A stretch of 64,000 nt of DNA. It comes from Xanthomonas sp. Leaf131. GTDB lineage: Bacteria; Pseudomonadota; Gammaproteobacteria; Xanthomonadales; Xanthomonadaceae. The notes under the pieces are model-generated. The model had not been told where the DNA came from, did not search any database, and saw only the letters and a list, made by a program, of their open reading frames with translations. The position numbers were made by a program, and so were the translations under genes. Location of the stretch: positions 281,382 to 345,381 of the forward strand of contig NZ_LMOG01000003.1 in the NCBI RefSeq assembly GCF_001423495.1, read 5' to 3'. Numbering within the stretch: position 1 is the stretch's first letter; each line of letters opens with the position of its first letter. Shown here one piece after another: positions 8,376 through 18,146 of the stretch.

Positions 8376-10925
8376 ATGGTGGCAATGACCAAGAAAAACA
8401 CCCCAGATTCCGATCGGCCGAGTCGCCGTAATTCCGCCACCCCTGGCGAGTCCACCACCGCCGAAAAACAGAAGTTGCCGGGGTGGATGCCGGACTTTCT
8501 GGTCCGCGCCGCCGCTGGCGCGTCGACCAAGTCCGCAAACAAGCGCGCTGCCGACAAAGCCGCGCAAGCTTCGCCAGAGTCGCAGGTAGCACCGCCGCTG
8601 CCCGGGCCGCCGGCGCCGCGCGCACCGCATCCGCGCAAGAGCGGCCCGCCTGCGCCGCCACCGGAACACCTTGAGCCAGTCCAGGCCGCCGCACCGGCTG
8701 CTGCGGAATTCAAGGACCCGCATGCAGACCGCGAAGCACTGCGCTACGCCGAGCCGATCGCCAGCCGCGAAGCCATCCTGCAGCTGCTCGACGCCTGCGA
8801 CGGCCCGCAAACCGCCGAAGAAATCGCCGAACAACTCAATCTAAGCGACCGAATCGATGCGCTGGGCAAGCGCCTGGCGGCGATGGTGCGCGAGGCGCAG
8901 CTGGTGCAGAACCGCCGTGGCGGCTACGCGCCGGTGCAGCAGACCAGCCTGATCGCCGGTGTGGTAATCGCCAATCCGGAAGGCTTCGGCTTTCTCAAGC
9001 CGGACGAGGGCGGCGACGACCTGTTCCTGCCGCCGTTCGAAATGCGCAAGGTCATGCACGGCGATCGTGCGCTGGCCAACGTCACCGGCATCGACCGCCG
9101 CGGCCGTCGCGAAGGCGCAATCGCCCGTGTGCTCGAACGCCGCATGTCGCGCATGCTCGGGCGCTTTTTCTACGAGCATGGCGTGGCCTACGTCGACCCG
9201 GACGACAAGCGCGTGCAACGCAACGTGCAGATCGCACCGGACGGTATCGGCGAGGCGCGCGAAGGGCAGTTGGTGGTGTGCGAGCTGATCGCGCCGCCGG
9301 ACGCGCGTCGCCCGGCGATCGGCAAGATCATCGCGGTGCTCGGCGACAAGCTGACCCCGTCGCTGGTGGTGGAGATGGCCATCCACGGCCACGAGCTACC
9401 GCACGAATTCCCGCAGGAAGTGCTCGACGAAGCGGCTGCGGTGCCGTTGGTGGTCGAGCCGCAAATGATCGGCGGGCGTGTAGATCTGCGGCAGATGCCG
9501 CTGGTCACCATCGATGGCGAAGACGCCAAGGATTTCGACGACGCGGTGTATTGCGAACCCAACGCCGACGGTTTCCGTCTGGTGGTGGCGATCGCCGACG
9601 TCTCCAACTATGTGCGTCCCGGCACGCCGCTGGACGACGAAGCGCAAAAGCGTGCCACCTCGGTGTATTTCCCGGGTTTTGTGGTGCCGATGCTGCCGGA
9701 AACGCTGTCCAACGGCATCTGCTCGCTGATGCCCAAGGTCGACCGCATGTGCTTTGTCTGCGACATGCAGGTGGGCCGCGATGGCGAAGTCACCGGCTCG
9801 CGTTTCTACGAAGCGGTGATGAACTCGCACGCGCGCCTGACCTACAACCAGGTGTGGAAGGCGGTTGGCGAAGACGATGCCGACACCAAGGCCTTCATCG
9901 GCCCGTTGTTGCCGCAGGTGCAGCGCCTGCATCAGCTCTACAACGTGCTCTCCAAGGCACGTACGCACCGCGGCGCGATCGAATTCGAAACCTCCGAAGT
10001 GCGTTTCGTGCTCGACAACACCGGCGAAGTCGCTCAGGCCGGCATGTTGGTGCGCAACGATGCGCACAAGCTGATCGAAGAATGCATGATCGCCGCCAAC
10101 GTCGAGGCCGCGCGTTACCTGCTGAGCATGCATGTGCCGGCGCCGTACCGCGTGCACGAGCGGCCGCCGGAGAGCAAGTTCGAAGACCTGCTGGAGTTCC
10201 TCAAGGAATTCCAGTTGAGCCTGCCGGCGTGGAGCAAGGTGCGTCCCGGCGACTACACCAAGTTGCTGAAGAAGGTGCGTGCGCGCCCCGATGCGGCGTT
10301 GCTGGAATCGGTGCTGCTGCGCAGCCAGAGCCTGGCGGTGTACTCGCCCGACAACAATGGTCACTTCGGTCTGGCGTTGGAGGCGTATGCGCACTTCACC
10401 TCGCCGATCCGGCGTTACCCGGATCTGCTGGTGCATCGCGCGATCAAGCACGCGCTGACCGGCGCCAGCCCGGAAAAATACATCTACACCCCGCGTCAGA
10501 TGGCGGCCTTGTCGTTGCAGTGTTCCGAGCGTGGTCGGCGAGCCGACGAAGCCGAGCGCGAAGTCGACGAGCGTTATCGCGCCGCCTGGATGGAAAAGCA
10601 TGTCGGCGGCCAGTTCGATGGTGTGATCAGCGGTGTGACCGGGTTCGGCCTGTTCGTGGAATTGAACGAATCCAAGGTCAACGGCTTGGTGCATGTCACC
10701 CAGTTGCCGCAGGACTACTACCAGTTCGATCCGATCCGCAAGACGCTCAGTGGCGAACGCCGCGGTCGCGCGTTCCGCCTGGGCGACCCGGTGCGTGTGC
10801 TGGTGCTCAAGGCGAGCATGGAAGAGCGCAAGATCGACTTCCGTCTGGCCGAAGATGGCGCAGCGCCAGAAGCGCCGTTGCCGCAGCGCGAGAAGCCGGC
10901 CAAGCGCAAGAAAAAGCAGTACTAA
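8376..10925 (+). CDS. rnr: Ribonuclease R
   Basis: This is a 3'-to-5' processive exoribonuclease that degrades structured RNA and works in RNA quality control. The 849-aa protein has a Pro/Ala-rich N-terminal extension of about 110 residues, a winged-helix region near 131-185, cold-shock-like OB domains to about 340, and the RNB catalytic domain with DGEDAKDFDDA near 378, whose aspartates bind metal. A C-terminal S1 domain (FDGVISGVTGFGLFVELN) and a lysine-rich tail follow. ATG at 8376 has aagggg close upstream; an in-frame ATG nine bases later is possible. The gene order rnr-(GFA)-rlmB resembles the common rnr-rlmB pair. Confidence 0.96.
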   Translation: MVAMTKKNTPDSDRPSRRNSATPGESTTAEKQKLPGWMPDFLVRAAAGASTKSANKRAADKAAQASPESQVAPPLPGPPAPRAPHPRKSGPPAPPPEHLEPVQAAAPAAAEFKDPHADREALRYAEPIASREAILQLLDACDGPQTAEEIAEQLNLSDRIDALGKRLAAMVREAQLVQNRRGGYAPVQQTSLIAGVVIANPEGFGFLKPDEGGDDLFLPPFEMRKVMHGDRALANVTGIDRRGRREGAIARVLERRMSRMLGRFFYEHGVAYVDPDDKRVQRNVQIAPDGIGEAREGQLVVCELIAPPDARRPAIGKIIAVLGDKLTPSLVVEMAIHGHELPHEFPQEVLDEAAAVPLVVEPQMIGGRVDLRQMPLVTIDGEDAKDFDDAVYCEPNADGFRLVVAIADVSNYVRPGTPLDDEAQKRATSVYFPGFVVPMLPETLSNGICSLMPKVDRMCFVCDMQVGRDGEVTGSRFYEAVMNSHARLTYNQVWKAVGEDDADTKAFIGPLLPQVQRLHQLYNVLSKARTHRGAIEFETSEVRFVLDNTGEVAQAGMLVRNDAHKLIEECMIAANVEAARYLLSMHVPAPYRVHERPPESKFEDLLEFLKEFQLSLPAWSKVRPGDYTKLLKKVRARPDAALLESVLLRSQSLAVYSPDNNGHFGLALEAYAHFTSPIRRYPDLLVHRAIKHALTGASPEKYIYTPRQMAALSLQCSERGRRADEAEREVDERYRAAWMEKHVGGQFDGVISGVTGFGLFVELNESKVNGLVHVTQLPQDYYQFDPIRKTLSGERRGRAFRLGDPVRVLVLKASMEERKIDFRLAEDGAAPEAPLPQREKPAKRKKKQY

Positions 10926-11066
10926 GCGCGACGACACCATTGCGAGTCGCTGCCTGGCGGCGGCTCGCGATGCGTGCGGATCGCAAGATATGACGCTACA
11001 GGTCCTTGCGAGTCACAAGCTCGCAACGATCTCAGGTCATCCGTGTTCAACAGCGCTGAGGCAACG

Positions 11067-11540
11067 ATGGACGTAGCAATCGAGTACAGCGGTGGCTGCC
11101 AATGCGGCGCGGTGCGTTTCCGTGTGCGCGGCAGGCTGACGGACGCCTCGATCTGCCACTGCCGCATGTGTCAGAAAGCCTTCGGCGCCTACTACGCGCC
11201 ATTGGTTTCGGTGCGCGGTACCGAGTTCAGCTGGACACGCGGAGAACCGAAACGCTTCGCCTCGTCTTCGCTGGTGTCGCGTGGATTCTGCGCCGAATGC
11301 GGGACGCCGCTGACCTATGAAGCACCCGATGGCATCGCGATTGCTGCCGGTGCGTTCGATACGCCCGAGCGACTGCCGCCAGTGATCCAGTATGGAGTGG
11401 AGCGCAAGCTGCCGTTCGTCGATGCGCTGGGTGATCTGCCGGCGCGCATCACCGAGGACGATGTCGCTGCAGTGGCGTTTCTGTCCACTCTCGTGTCGAG
11501 GCAGCATCCGGATCACGATACCGAGCAGTGGCCGGTGTGA
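11067..11540 (+). CDS. GFA-family (glutathione-dependent formaldehyde-activating-like) zinc protein
   Basis: The 157-aa protein has the GFA/CENP-V zinc pattern: GGCQCGAVRF near the start, CHCRMCQKAFG near residue 30, and FCAECGTPL near 76. These cysteines bind two zinc ions in the family. The best-known member acts on S-hydroxymethylglutathione, but most members have no proven substrate. ATG at 11067 has gctgagg upstream. It sits between rnr and rlmB in the same direction, probably without functional linkage. Confidence 0.85.
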   Translation: MDVAIEYSGGCQCGAVRFRVRGRLTDASICHCRMCQKAFGAYYAPLVSVRGTEFSWTRGEPKRFASSSLVSRGFCAECGTPLTYEAPDGIAIAAGAFDTPERLPPVIQYGVERKLPFVDALGDLPARITEDDVAAVAFLSTLVSRQHPDHDTEQWPV

Positions 11541-11754
11541 GGCCGTGCCCGCCGGCATGAGCTGAAATTGCACCGGTTCGCGATGGCGCGAGTGCGCAGG
11601 TGCCGGCACCATCACAACGGTGCGAGCGCCAGCTTCGATCTCCGCGCTCCGCTGCACCGCGATCTCCTGGTCGGCATCGCCGTCCACGTTTCGGCCGTGA
11701 CGTGGCAGGCCGCAGGCCCTACCATTCCCCTTTATCTCTTCGTATGCCCGCGCA

Positions 11755-12504
11755 ATGAGCAAGCAGAATCAGTGGATCGTCGGTGTCAACGCCGTTGCCT
11801 CGTCGGTCGAGAACGACGCCGACAACGTGCGCGAGGTGTTGATCGAAGCCGGTAGCAAGAATCCGCGCCTGACCGAGATCGAAGAGCAGGCGCGCCGCAA
11901 GGGCATCGAGGTCCGTCGCGTCAACACGCAGGCGCTCGATGGCGTCGGTGGTCAGGTCCGTCACCAGGGCGTGGTCGCGCGCTATGCGGCCGCGCGGCTG
12001 TGGGCCGAAAACGAGCTGGAAGCCTTGGTCACCGCAGCCGAGGGGCGTGCGCTGTTGCTGATCCTGGATGGCGTGCAGGACCCGCACAATCTCGGCGCCT
12101 GCCTGCGCAGTGCCGCCGCCGCCAGCGTCACTGCGGTGGTGATTCCCAAGGACAAGTCGGCCACCGTGAATGCCACCGTGCGCAAGACCTCGGCTGGTGC
12201 GGCTGACCGGATTCCGGTGGTCGCGGTGACCAATCTGGCGCGTTGCCTGCGCGATCTGCAGAAGCAGGGCGTGTGGCTGTACGGCCTGGCCGGCGAAGCC
12301 GACGCCTCGTTGTACAGCGTGGACCTGCGCGGCAATGTCGGGCTGGTGCTCGGTGGCGAGGCCGACGGCCTGCGCCGGCTCACGCGCGAGCATTGCGATG
12401 GCCTGGTCAAGATTCCGATGCCGGGCGATATCGAAAGCCTCAACGTCTCGGTCGCCGCGGGCGTGACCCTGTTCGAAGCCGTGCGTCAGCGCCTGGGCGC
12501 GTAA
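11755..12504 (+). CDS. rlmB: 23S rRNA (guanosine-2'-O-)-methyltransferase RlmB
   Basis: This SpoU-family SPOUT methyltransferase modifies G2251 of 23S rRNA. The 249-aa protein shows the N-terminal substrate-binding domain (GVNAVASSV) and the knotted SAM site in three motifs: DPHNLGACLRSA, LVLGGEADGLR and IPMPGDIESLNVS. Length and motifs match the family. It begins about 215 bp after the GFA gene. Confidence 0.95.
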   Translation: MSKQNQWIVGVNAVASSVENDADNVREVLIEAGSKNPRLTEIEEQARRKGIEVRRVNTQALDGVGGQVRHQGVVARYAAARLWAENELEALVTAAEGRALLLILDGVQDPHNLGACLRSAAAASVTAVVIPKDKSATVNATVRKTSAGAADRIPVVAVTNLARCLRDLQKQGVWLYGLAGEADASLYSVDLRGNVGLVLGGEADGLRRLTREHCDGLVKIPMPGDIESLNVSVAAGVTLFEAVRQRLGA

Positions 12505-12683
12505 TCGCGTCTGCGCCAGGATTTACGCGCGTAAAGCGACCGGCCGACGAACGCTCGCCGCTCGTACATGCCACGCGCGTGCAGCGGCAACACATGTGCC
12601 GCTGCGCGCACGATTGCGCAACGGCCGGCATCGATGCGACGTCGATCGTCCACGCAAGGCTTGCGCATCAGTATTTTCAGGAA

Positions 12684-12719
12684 CACGCGTCTGTCTCACC
12701 GACGCGTGGGCGCGTTTTT
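12684..12719 (+). terminator. Possible terminator downstream of rlmB
   Basis: acgcgtc and gacgcgt can pair over 7 bp, and gggcgcgttttt follows. It lies in the 252-bp gap 12505-12756, where I see no gene. The distance from the stem to the T run is slightly long. Confidence 0.45.
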
Positions 12720-12756
12720 GCCTACCATATAGGCAGCAAACGGCGTGTTGTGTCCG

Positions 12757-15700
12757 ATGAATCATGGGGTGGGCGCCTGTCGTACAGGCCCGAGCAAGTG
12801 CGCCGTCAGGGCGTCAGCACGAAGACATAGGCAGTGGCAGCGCTGGCTCAGTGCCGGTGCCTGCCTGCTGTTGGCGTTGTGCACGTTCGCGGCGGTGGCT
12901 GCACCCGGCGGAACGGCGCGATTGCGCGACTACGCGATCGATAGCTGGAGTTCGCGCAACGGCTTGCCGCATAACTCGCTGCGCGATATCGCCCAGACCC
13001 GCGATGGCTATCTATGGTTTGCCACCTGGGAAGGCCTGGTGCGCTACAACGGGCTGGAATTCAGCGTGATCGACCGCAGCACGCGCCCCGGCTTGCCGGA
13101 TAACGGCGTCGGCGCGTTGTATGTCGATCGCGACGGCGCGCTGTGGCTAAGCGATGCGCGCGGCAATCTGGTGCGTCACAGCGCCGATGGGCAGTGGCGG
13201 CGCTGGGAGCGGCAAGGACAGTGGCCGCAGGCGTTGATCCATGCGATGACCATGGATGCGCAAGGCCGCATGTGGTTGCTGTTCGAAGGCCACGGCCTCG
13301 GTTGCCTTGGCCCGGATGGGCGTTTCGAGTATTTCCCGCCGCGCGATGGGGTGCCGCTGCAGAGCAGCTTTCCGCGCATGGTGTTCGATGGCCAGGGGCG
13401 GTTGTTGATCGGCACCCTCGACGGGCTGATCTACCGTGAGCCGGACGGACGCATGCATCGCGCACCGGCGGCGTTCGGCCTGCCGCCCGGCCTGGCATGG
13501 CCGTATCGCGCGCCGGATGGCACCGTCTGGGTCGTCGCGGGCGAGCAGTTGTATCGCCTGCAGGGCGAGCGCGCCGAGCTGGTGCATCGTGTACCGGGGC
13601 AGGGTCACTTCACTGCGATGTTGCAGGATCGCCACGGCGACCTGTGGCTGGGCAGCGAAAATCAGGGACTGCTGCGTATCGATAGCGACGGTGTGGAGCA
13701 TCTGCCGGCCGGCCGCAGCCTGCCCGGCGGGCGCATCGTCAGCTTGCGCGAGGATGCCGAAGGCAGCATCTGGGTCGGCGCCAATGGCGGCCTGTTCCGG
13801 CTGCGCGAAACCTTGTTCAGCAGCTACACCCAACGCGATGGCTTGAGCGGCGACTACGCCCGTGCGGTGCTGGAAGACCGCGACGGCAGTCTGTGGATGG
13901 CCAGCACCGCAGGCCTGGACCGCATGCTGCCGGACGGCCGCATCGTGCCGGTGGCGGTCGCCACGCCTTCCGGACGCAAGCTCTCGGTGCTGAGTCTGGC
14001 GCTGGATCGGCAGGGCGACGTGTGGGTAGGCACTTATGCCGACGGCGTGTTCGTCCTGCGCGACGGACGCGTGCTGCGGCATTACGGCGATGCCGAGGGC
14101 ATTCCCAGCGGGCATATCCGCGCGATCGTGATCGACGAGCATGCGACGGTGTGGCTGGCCACGCAGCGCGGCGTAGTGAAGTTGGTGGACGGCAAGCGGG
14201 CAGCGTTGAAGATCGAGGGCCTGCCCGATGGTGTGGTGACCGCGCTGGCGCGCATCGGTGGCGCGCTGTGGGTCGGGTCGGTCGATGGCGCCGCGGTGCT
14301 GCGCGACGGCACGCTGCAGCAGCTGGACCTGGAGCGCCTGGGTGGCGCACGCAGCGTGTTCGGCTTTCAGAGCATCGGCAGCGATGTCTGGATCTCGACC
14401 GATCGCGGCCTGTATCGCGCACGCCAGGGCACGCTCGCACGCGTGGGCCTGGAGCAGGGCATGCCGGTGGATACGGTGTTCCAGCTGGTCAACGACCGGC
14501 TTGGCAACGCGTGGATCAGCAGCAATCGCGGCGTCCTGCGTACCGAACTCGCAACGCTCAACGCGGTTGCCGATGGCCGCGGCCAGCTCGTCATCGAGCG
14601 TTATGGCGAGATCGATGGCATGGGCAACGCGCAGGCCAATGGCAGTTCCGGCCCGAGCATGATCGCGCGGGCCGACGGCTCGGTGTGGGTGGTCACCGCT
14701 GGCGGCATCAGCACGGTCGATCCATCGCGTCTGCAGCGCTTTCGCGAGCGCCGCGCGCCGCCTGCGTTGATCGAGAGCGTGCAGCAGGATGGCCGTCCGC
14801 TGGCCTGGCGGCAGCAGGCGAAGCTGCCCGGCGGACACCGCTTGAACGTGTCCTACGTCGGCATGAGTTTTCTGTTGCCGGAGCGGATCGAGTACCGCAC
14901 CCGCCTGGAAGGCCTGGACAACGACTGGACCGAACGTGGCCGCCAGCGCAGCGTGGAATTCATCGGTTTGCCGCCCGGTCGCTATCGCCTGCATGTGGCG
15001 GCTCGGCATCCTGGCGGTACCTGGAGTCCGCACGAGGCGACGTGGGCGTTCGAGGTCCTGCCGCTGTGGTGGCAACGCCACGACGTGCGTTTTGCGGCAG
15101 TGCTGGGCGCGATGCTTGCGCTCGCTCTGTTGTATCGGTTGCTGCTGCATCGCTACAAGACCCACAACGCACGCCTGGCCGAACTGGTGCGCAAACGTAC
15201 CGAGGACCTGCAGTTGCAGGCGCAGCGCCTGCTGCAGGCCAATCAGGAAAAGAGCGAGCTGCTGACCCGGCTGCGCATCAAGTCCGACGTGTTCGAGCGC
15301 CAGGCGCATGAAGACGCCTTGACCGGGCTGCCCAATCGTCGCCACTTCGACGAAGCGCTGGCACGCGATCTGAGCCGCGCGCGCCGCAGCGGTCGCTCGC
15401 TGGTGCTGGCGATTCTGGATATCGATCACTTCAAGCGCATCAACGACCATTACTCGCACGCCAGTGGCGATGCGGTGTTGCACGAGGTAGGCGTGCTGCT
15501 CATTGCTGCCGCACGTGCCTCGGATCTGCCGGCCCGCCTGGGCGGCGAAGAGTTCGCGCTGCTGCTCGCAGACACCACGCTGGAAGAGGCACAGGCGCTG
15601 TGCCTGCGCATCCGCGCGCTGTTCCATGCGCGTCACGACTGGGGCGGCGTGGACGGCCTGCAAGTGACCTTCAGTGCGGGCGTGGCCGAGCTACGCGATG

Positions 15701-15789
15701 ACGACACCGGCTCATCGCTGATGCAACGCGCAGACCACGCCTTGTACGAGGCCAAGAGTGCAGGGCGCGATCGGATCTGCGTGGGCTAA
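12757..15789 (+). CDS. Two-component-propeller diguanylate cyclase (periplasmic sensor with GGDEF)
   Basis: The protein (about 1010 aa) probably makes cyclic di-GMP in response to a periplasmic signal. After a signal or anchor segment (LSAGACLLLALCTFAAVAA) come many Reg_prop beta-propeller repeats such as GYLWFATWEGLVRY and GDVWVGTYADGVF, then a Y_Y_Y domain near 690-755. A membrane helix (VLGAMLALALLYRLLL) near 780 and a coiled coil precede the GGDEF domain. Its active site is GGEEF near residue 929, preceded by an RASD I-site five residues upstream, so catalysis and product inhibition look intact. GTG at 12745 is an alternative start. It is followed by repeats and convergent rnt. Confidence 0.88.
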   Translation: MNHGVGACRTGPSKCAVRASARRHRQWQRWLSAGACLLLALCTFAAVAAPGGTARLRDYAIDSWSSRNGLPHNSLRDIAQTRDGYLWFATWEGLVRYNGLEFSVIDRSTRPGLPDNGVGALYVDRDGALWLSDARGNLVRHSADGQWRRWERQGQWPQALIHAMTMDAQGRMWLLFEGHGLGCLGPDGRFEYFPPRDGVPLQSSFPRMVFDGQGRLLIGTLDGLIYREPDGRMHRAPAAFGLPPGLAWPYRAPDGTVWVVAGEQLYRLQGERAELVHRVPGQGHFTAMLQDRHGDLWLGSENQGLLRIDSDGVEHLPAGRSLPGGRIVSLREDAEGSIWVGANGGLFRLRETLFSSYTQRDGLSGDYARAVLEDRDGSLWMASTAGLDRMLPDGRIVPVAVATPSGRKLSVLSLALDRQGDVWVGTYADGVFVLRDGRVLRHYGDAEGIPSGHIRAIVIDEHATVWLATQRGVVKLVDGKRAALKIEGLPDGVVTALARIGGALWVGSVDGAAVLRDGTLQQLDLERLGGARSVFGFQSIGSDVWISTDRGLYRARQGTLARVGLEQGMPVDTVFQLVNDRLGNAWISSNRGVLRTELATLNAVADGRGQLVIERYGEIDGMGNAQANGSSGPSMIARADGSVWVVTAGGISTVDPSRLQRFRERRAPPALIESVQQDGRPLAWRQQAKLPGGHRLNVSYVGMSFLLPERIEYRTRLEGLDNDWTERGRQRSVEFIGLPPGRYRLHVAARHPGGTWSPHEATWAFEVLPLWWQRHDVRFAAVLGAMLALALLYRLLLHRYKTHNARLAELVRKRTEDLQLQAQRLLQANQEKSELLTRLRIKSDVFERQAHEDALTGLPNRRHFDEALARDLSRARRSGRSLVLAILDIDHFKRINDHYSHASGDAVLHEVGVLLIAAARASDLPARLGGEEFALLLADTTLEEAQALCLRIRALFHARHDWGGVDGLQVTFSAGVAELRDDDTGSSLMQRADHALYEAKSAGRDRICVG

Positions 15790-15792
15790 GGG

Positions 15793-15966
15793 CGGGGAAT
15801 AGGGAATAGGGAATAGGGAATAGCAAAAGCGAGATGCCCAGCGCTTCCCTTCTCCTGCGGGAGAAGGTGCCCGAAGGGCGGATGAGGGTACGACCGCACG
15901 CGGTGGTGCCGCCAACTGCTGATTTTCAGGCAGACAAACCGACTGTTTCGCGAATCCCCAATCCCG
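15793..15966. repeat. Intergenic repeat cluster between the GGDEF gene and rnt
   Basis: Four tandem 'gggaata' units (15795-15824) are followed by an inverted 'cttctcctgcgggagaag' element with gtgcccgaagggcggatgag, a repeat type common in Xanthomonas and Xylella. A short 'gaatccccaatcccgg' piece follows. No gene is seen here. Confidence 0.7.
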
Positions 15967-15972
15967 GCTCAA

Positions 15973-16614
15973 TCAGCCCGCAACAGGCCCCGGCCAGGCA
16001 TTTGCAATCTTGCAAAACAGCCGCGCCGTCTGCTCGGTGTCGTACACCGCGCTATGCGCATCGGCCGCATTCCAGTCCAGGCCCGCGGCCTGCGCCGCGC
16101 GCGCCAGCACCGTCTGCCCGTACGCCACACCGGCCAAGGTCACGGTGTCGAACACGCTGAACGGATGAAACGGATTGCGTTTGTGGCCCACGCGCGCCAC
16201 TGCCGCGTTGAGGAAGTTCAGATCGAAATGCGCGTTATGGCCGACCAGGATCGCGCGCTGGCAGCCGTACTTCTTCACCGCCGCGCGCACGGGTGCGAAT
16301 ACGTGGTCCAGCGCGTCTTTTTCCTGCTTGGCGAAGCGGAACGGGTGGTCGAGCACGATGCCGGTGATTTCCAGCGACTTGGGGTCGATCTCCAGGCCCG
16401 GCGCCGGCACCAGATGCGCGCTGGCGGTGTCGCCTGGAAAGAAGCGACCCTCGGCATCCATTTCGATCGGCACGCAGGCGATTTCCAGCAGCGCGTGTTT
16501 GTTCCAATCGAACCCACCGGTTTCCACATCCACCACCACGGGCAGATAGCCGCGAAAGCGCCGCGACATGGGCAAAAAGGAGGAGGCAGGCTGCAGGTCG
16601 ACCGGTTCGTTCAT
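15973..16614 (-). CDS. rnt: Ribonuclease T
   Basis: This DEDD-family 3'-exoribonuclease trims the 3' ends of tRNA and other stable RNA. The motif [10 protein letters not shown] holds the first Asp and Glu, [12 protein letters not shown] holds the second Asp, and the C-terminal [12 protein letters not shown] holds the DEDDh His and Asp. The 213-aa length fits the family. I prefer the start MNEPVDL; an ATG two codons earlier is equally readable. It is convergent with the GGDEF gene. Confidence 0.94.
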   Translation of the reverse strand: MNEPVDLQPASSFLPMSRRFRGYLPVVVDVETGGFDWNKHALLEIACVPIEMDAEGRFFPGDTASAHLVPAPGLEIDPKSLEITGIVLDHPFRFAKQEKDALDHVFAPVRAAVKKYGCQRAILVGHNAHFDLNFLNAAVARVGHKRNPFHPFSVFDTVTLAGVAYGQTVLARAAQAAGLDWNAADAHSAVYDTEQTARLFCKIANAWPGPVAG

Positions 16615-16698
16615 CCGCATAGCCTAGCAGGTCGCAGCCGGGCTCGATCGTGGCCGGTTGCCGGCCGCACAGGCCCTGTGGGCAAAGCGCTCCGGCAA

Positions 16699-16733
16699 AC
16701 AAAAGCCCGACCCGTGTTGCCACGGATCGGGCC
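16699..16733 (-). terminator. Rho-independent terminator of the RcnB-like gene
   Basis: On the minus strand GCCCGATCCGTG pairs with CACGGGTCGGGC around a short loop and is followed by TTTTGTTTG. It is placed just past the RcnB-like stop codon. Confidence 0.8.
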
Positions 16734-16761
16734 TGCCTGACGACGCGTTCAAGAATCTGCG

Positions 16762-17181
16762 TTAGCGGCCGGCGACCACGCTTGCGATCAAACCGGTAGC
16801 CACTGCAATCAGTACGTAGTTGTTGTCCACCTGGCGCCATTCGTGACCGCGCGGCGGCTTGTTCAAATGATGCCGGTGGTAGTCGGCGACGCGATTGCCG
16901 CGATGGTCCGGCGCCAGGCGCTCGCCACGCCGGTAAGGCGGGCCGCGACGATCGTTGCGATGATCGTCGTTATGCGTGCTGCGGCGATCGTCGCGTCTGT
17001 TGTCGTCGTGCCTGTCATCGCGATGATCATCGCGGCGGTCGTTGCCGCGCGCATCGTGACGCTGCGCATTGCGCTCGCGATCATTATCGTGGTCGCGGTC
17101 GTCATGCTGCTGAGGCGCAGCGAACGCTGCACCGGACATCAGCAGCGACAAAGCCATGAAAGATCCAATGATGCGTTTCAT
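16762..17181 (-). CDS. RcnB-family periplasmic protein, His/Asp/Arg-rich
   Basis: The 139-aa protein has a signal peptide (SFMALSLLMSGAAFA) and a long low-complexity stretch of His, Asp, Arg and Asn. An RcnB-type core with YRRGERLAPDHRGN and PPRGHEWRQVDNNYVL follows, then a C-terminal hydrophobic helix. E. coli RcnB modulates nickel/cobalt export in the periplasm; metal binding by the His-rich region is an inference. Its own terminator follows, so it is probably transcribed alone. Confidence 0.75.
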   Translation of the reverse strand: MKRIIGSFMALSLLMSGAAFAAPQQHDDRDHDNDRERNAQRHDARGNDRRDDHRDDRHDDNRRDDRRSTHNDDHRNDRRGPPYRRGERLAPDHRGNRVADYHRHHLNKPPRGHEWRQVDNNYVLIAVATGLIASVVAGR

Positions 17182-17313
17182 CTGCGTACTCCTGCGTCAC
17201 AGGAACGGCCTGTGTGATTTCACCGTAGGCCTGATTAGCTGAATACGTAATGAAATCAGGCTTTTTGGCCTGCTCGCAGCGTGCTGGCAGGTGCCGACGG
17301 CACGCGTATCGAG

Positions 17314-18018
17314 TCAGATGACGCGGGTGGTGTCGTCGCGCTTCACTCGCGGCGGTAGCGGCTGTTCGCCATGCACCAGGAACCACACGTTCTCGGCGAT
17401 ATTGGTGGCGTGGTCGCCAATGCGTTCCAGATTCTTGGCCATGAACAGCAGATGCGTGCAGGGAGTGATGTTGCGCGGGTCTTCCATCATGTAGGTCAGC
17501 AACTCGCGAAACAGCGCGGTGTACTGCGCATCCAGGCGTGCATCTTCGTCGCGTACGCGAATCGCCGCATCGGCATCCTTGTTGCGATAGGCCTGCACCG
17601 CTTCGCGCACGGCATGCGCCGCCATCTGCCCCAGCGCACGCAGGCCCACGGTCTGCGGCAGCGGCGGCGCGGAATTGAGCGCGATCGAGCGCTTGGCCAC
17701 GTTGGCTGCGTAATCGCCGATGCGTTCGATATCGGCAGGAATCCGCAGGCCGGCCAGAATCTCGCGCAGATCGCGCGCCATCGGGCCGCGCAGTGCAAGG
17801 CGCATCACGTCGTGGCTGATCGCATGCTCCAGCGCATCGATCGCTTCGTCGTTGACCACGATGCGATGTGCGGCGTTGTCGTCGCGACGCTCCACCACAT
17901 CCAGCGCGGCTTCCAGCTGCGCCACCGCCGTGTCGCCCATGCGCACGATCTCGGCGACAAGACGGTGCTGCTCCTCGTCGTAACTTTTGACGATATGGTC
18001 GTTGAGGTGCTGGTTCAT
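17314..18018 (-). CDS. phoU: PhoU, phosphate signalling regulator
   Basis: PhoU links the Pst transporter to the PhoR/PhoB system and keeps the Pho regulon off when phosphate is ample. The 234-aa protein consists of two PhoU helical-bundle repeats; the metal-binding ExxxD patterns are seen in LRIPADIERIGDYAAN and MAKNLERIGDHATNI. I chose MNQHLNDHIVKSY as start; upstream codons are not family-like. It is the last gene of the pst run, 128 bp after pstB. No phoB or phoR is in the window. Confidence 0.95.
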   Translation of the reverse strand: MNQHLNDHIVKSYDEEQHRLVAEIVRMGDTAVAQLEAALDVVERRDDNAAHRIVVNDEAIDALEHAISHDVMRLALRGPMARDLREILAGLRIPADIERIGDYAANVAKRSIALNSAPPLPQTVGLRALGQMAAHAVREAVQAYRNKDADAAIRVRDEDARLDAQYTALFRELLTYMMEDPRNITPCTHLLFMAKNLERIGDHATNIAENVWFLVHGEQPLPPRVKRDDTTRVI

Positions 18019-18146
18019 CGTGATCTCGATTCGTGGCAGTGGTGGATGTACGCCGTTACCTTGGCGACATCGCACGTGATGTTGATGTCGTGCCCGGCGG
18101 TGCGGCGGAGCTGCGTCAATGCGGCGTTGCGCTGGTTCGCCTTACA

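Noticed and set aside
13147-15663. 838-codon open frame on the minus strand
   Set aside because: Antisense to the GGDEF sensor gene; no motif, His/Gln/Arg-rich shadow composition.
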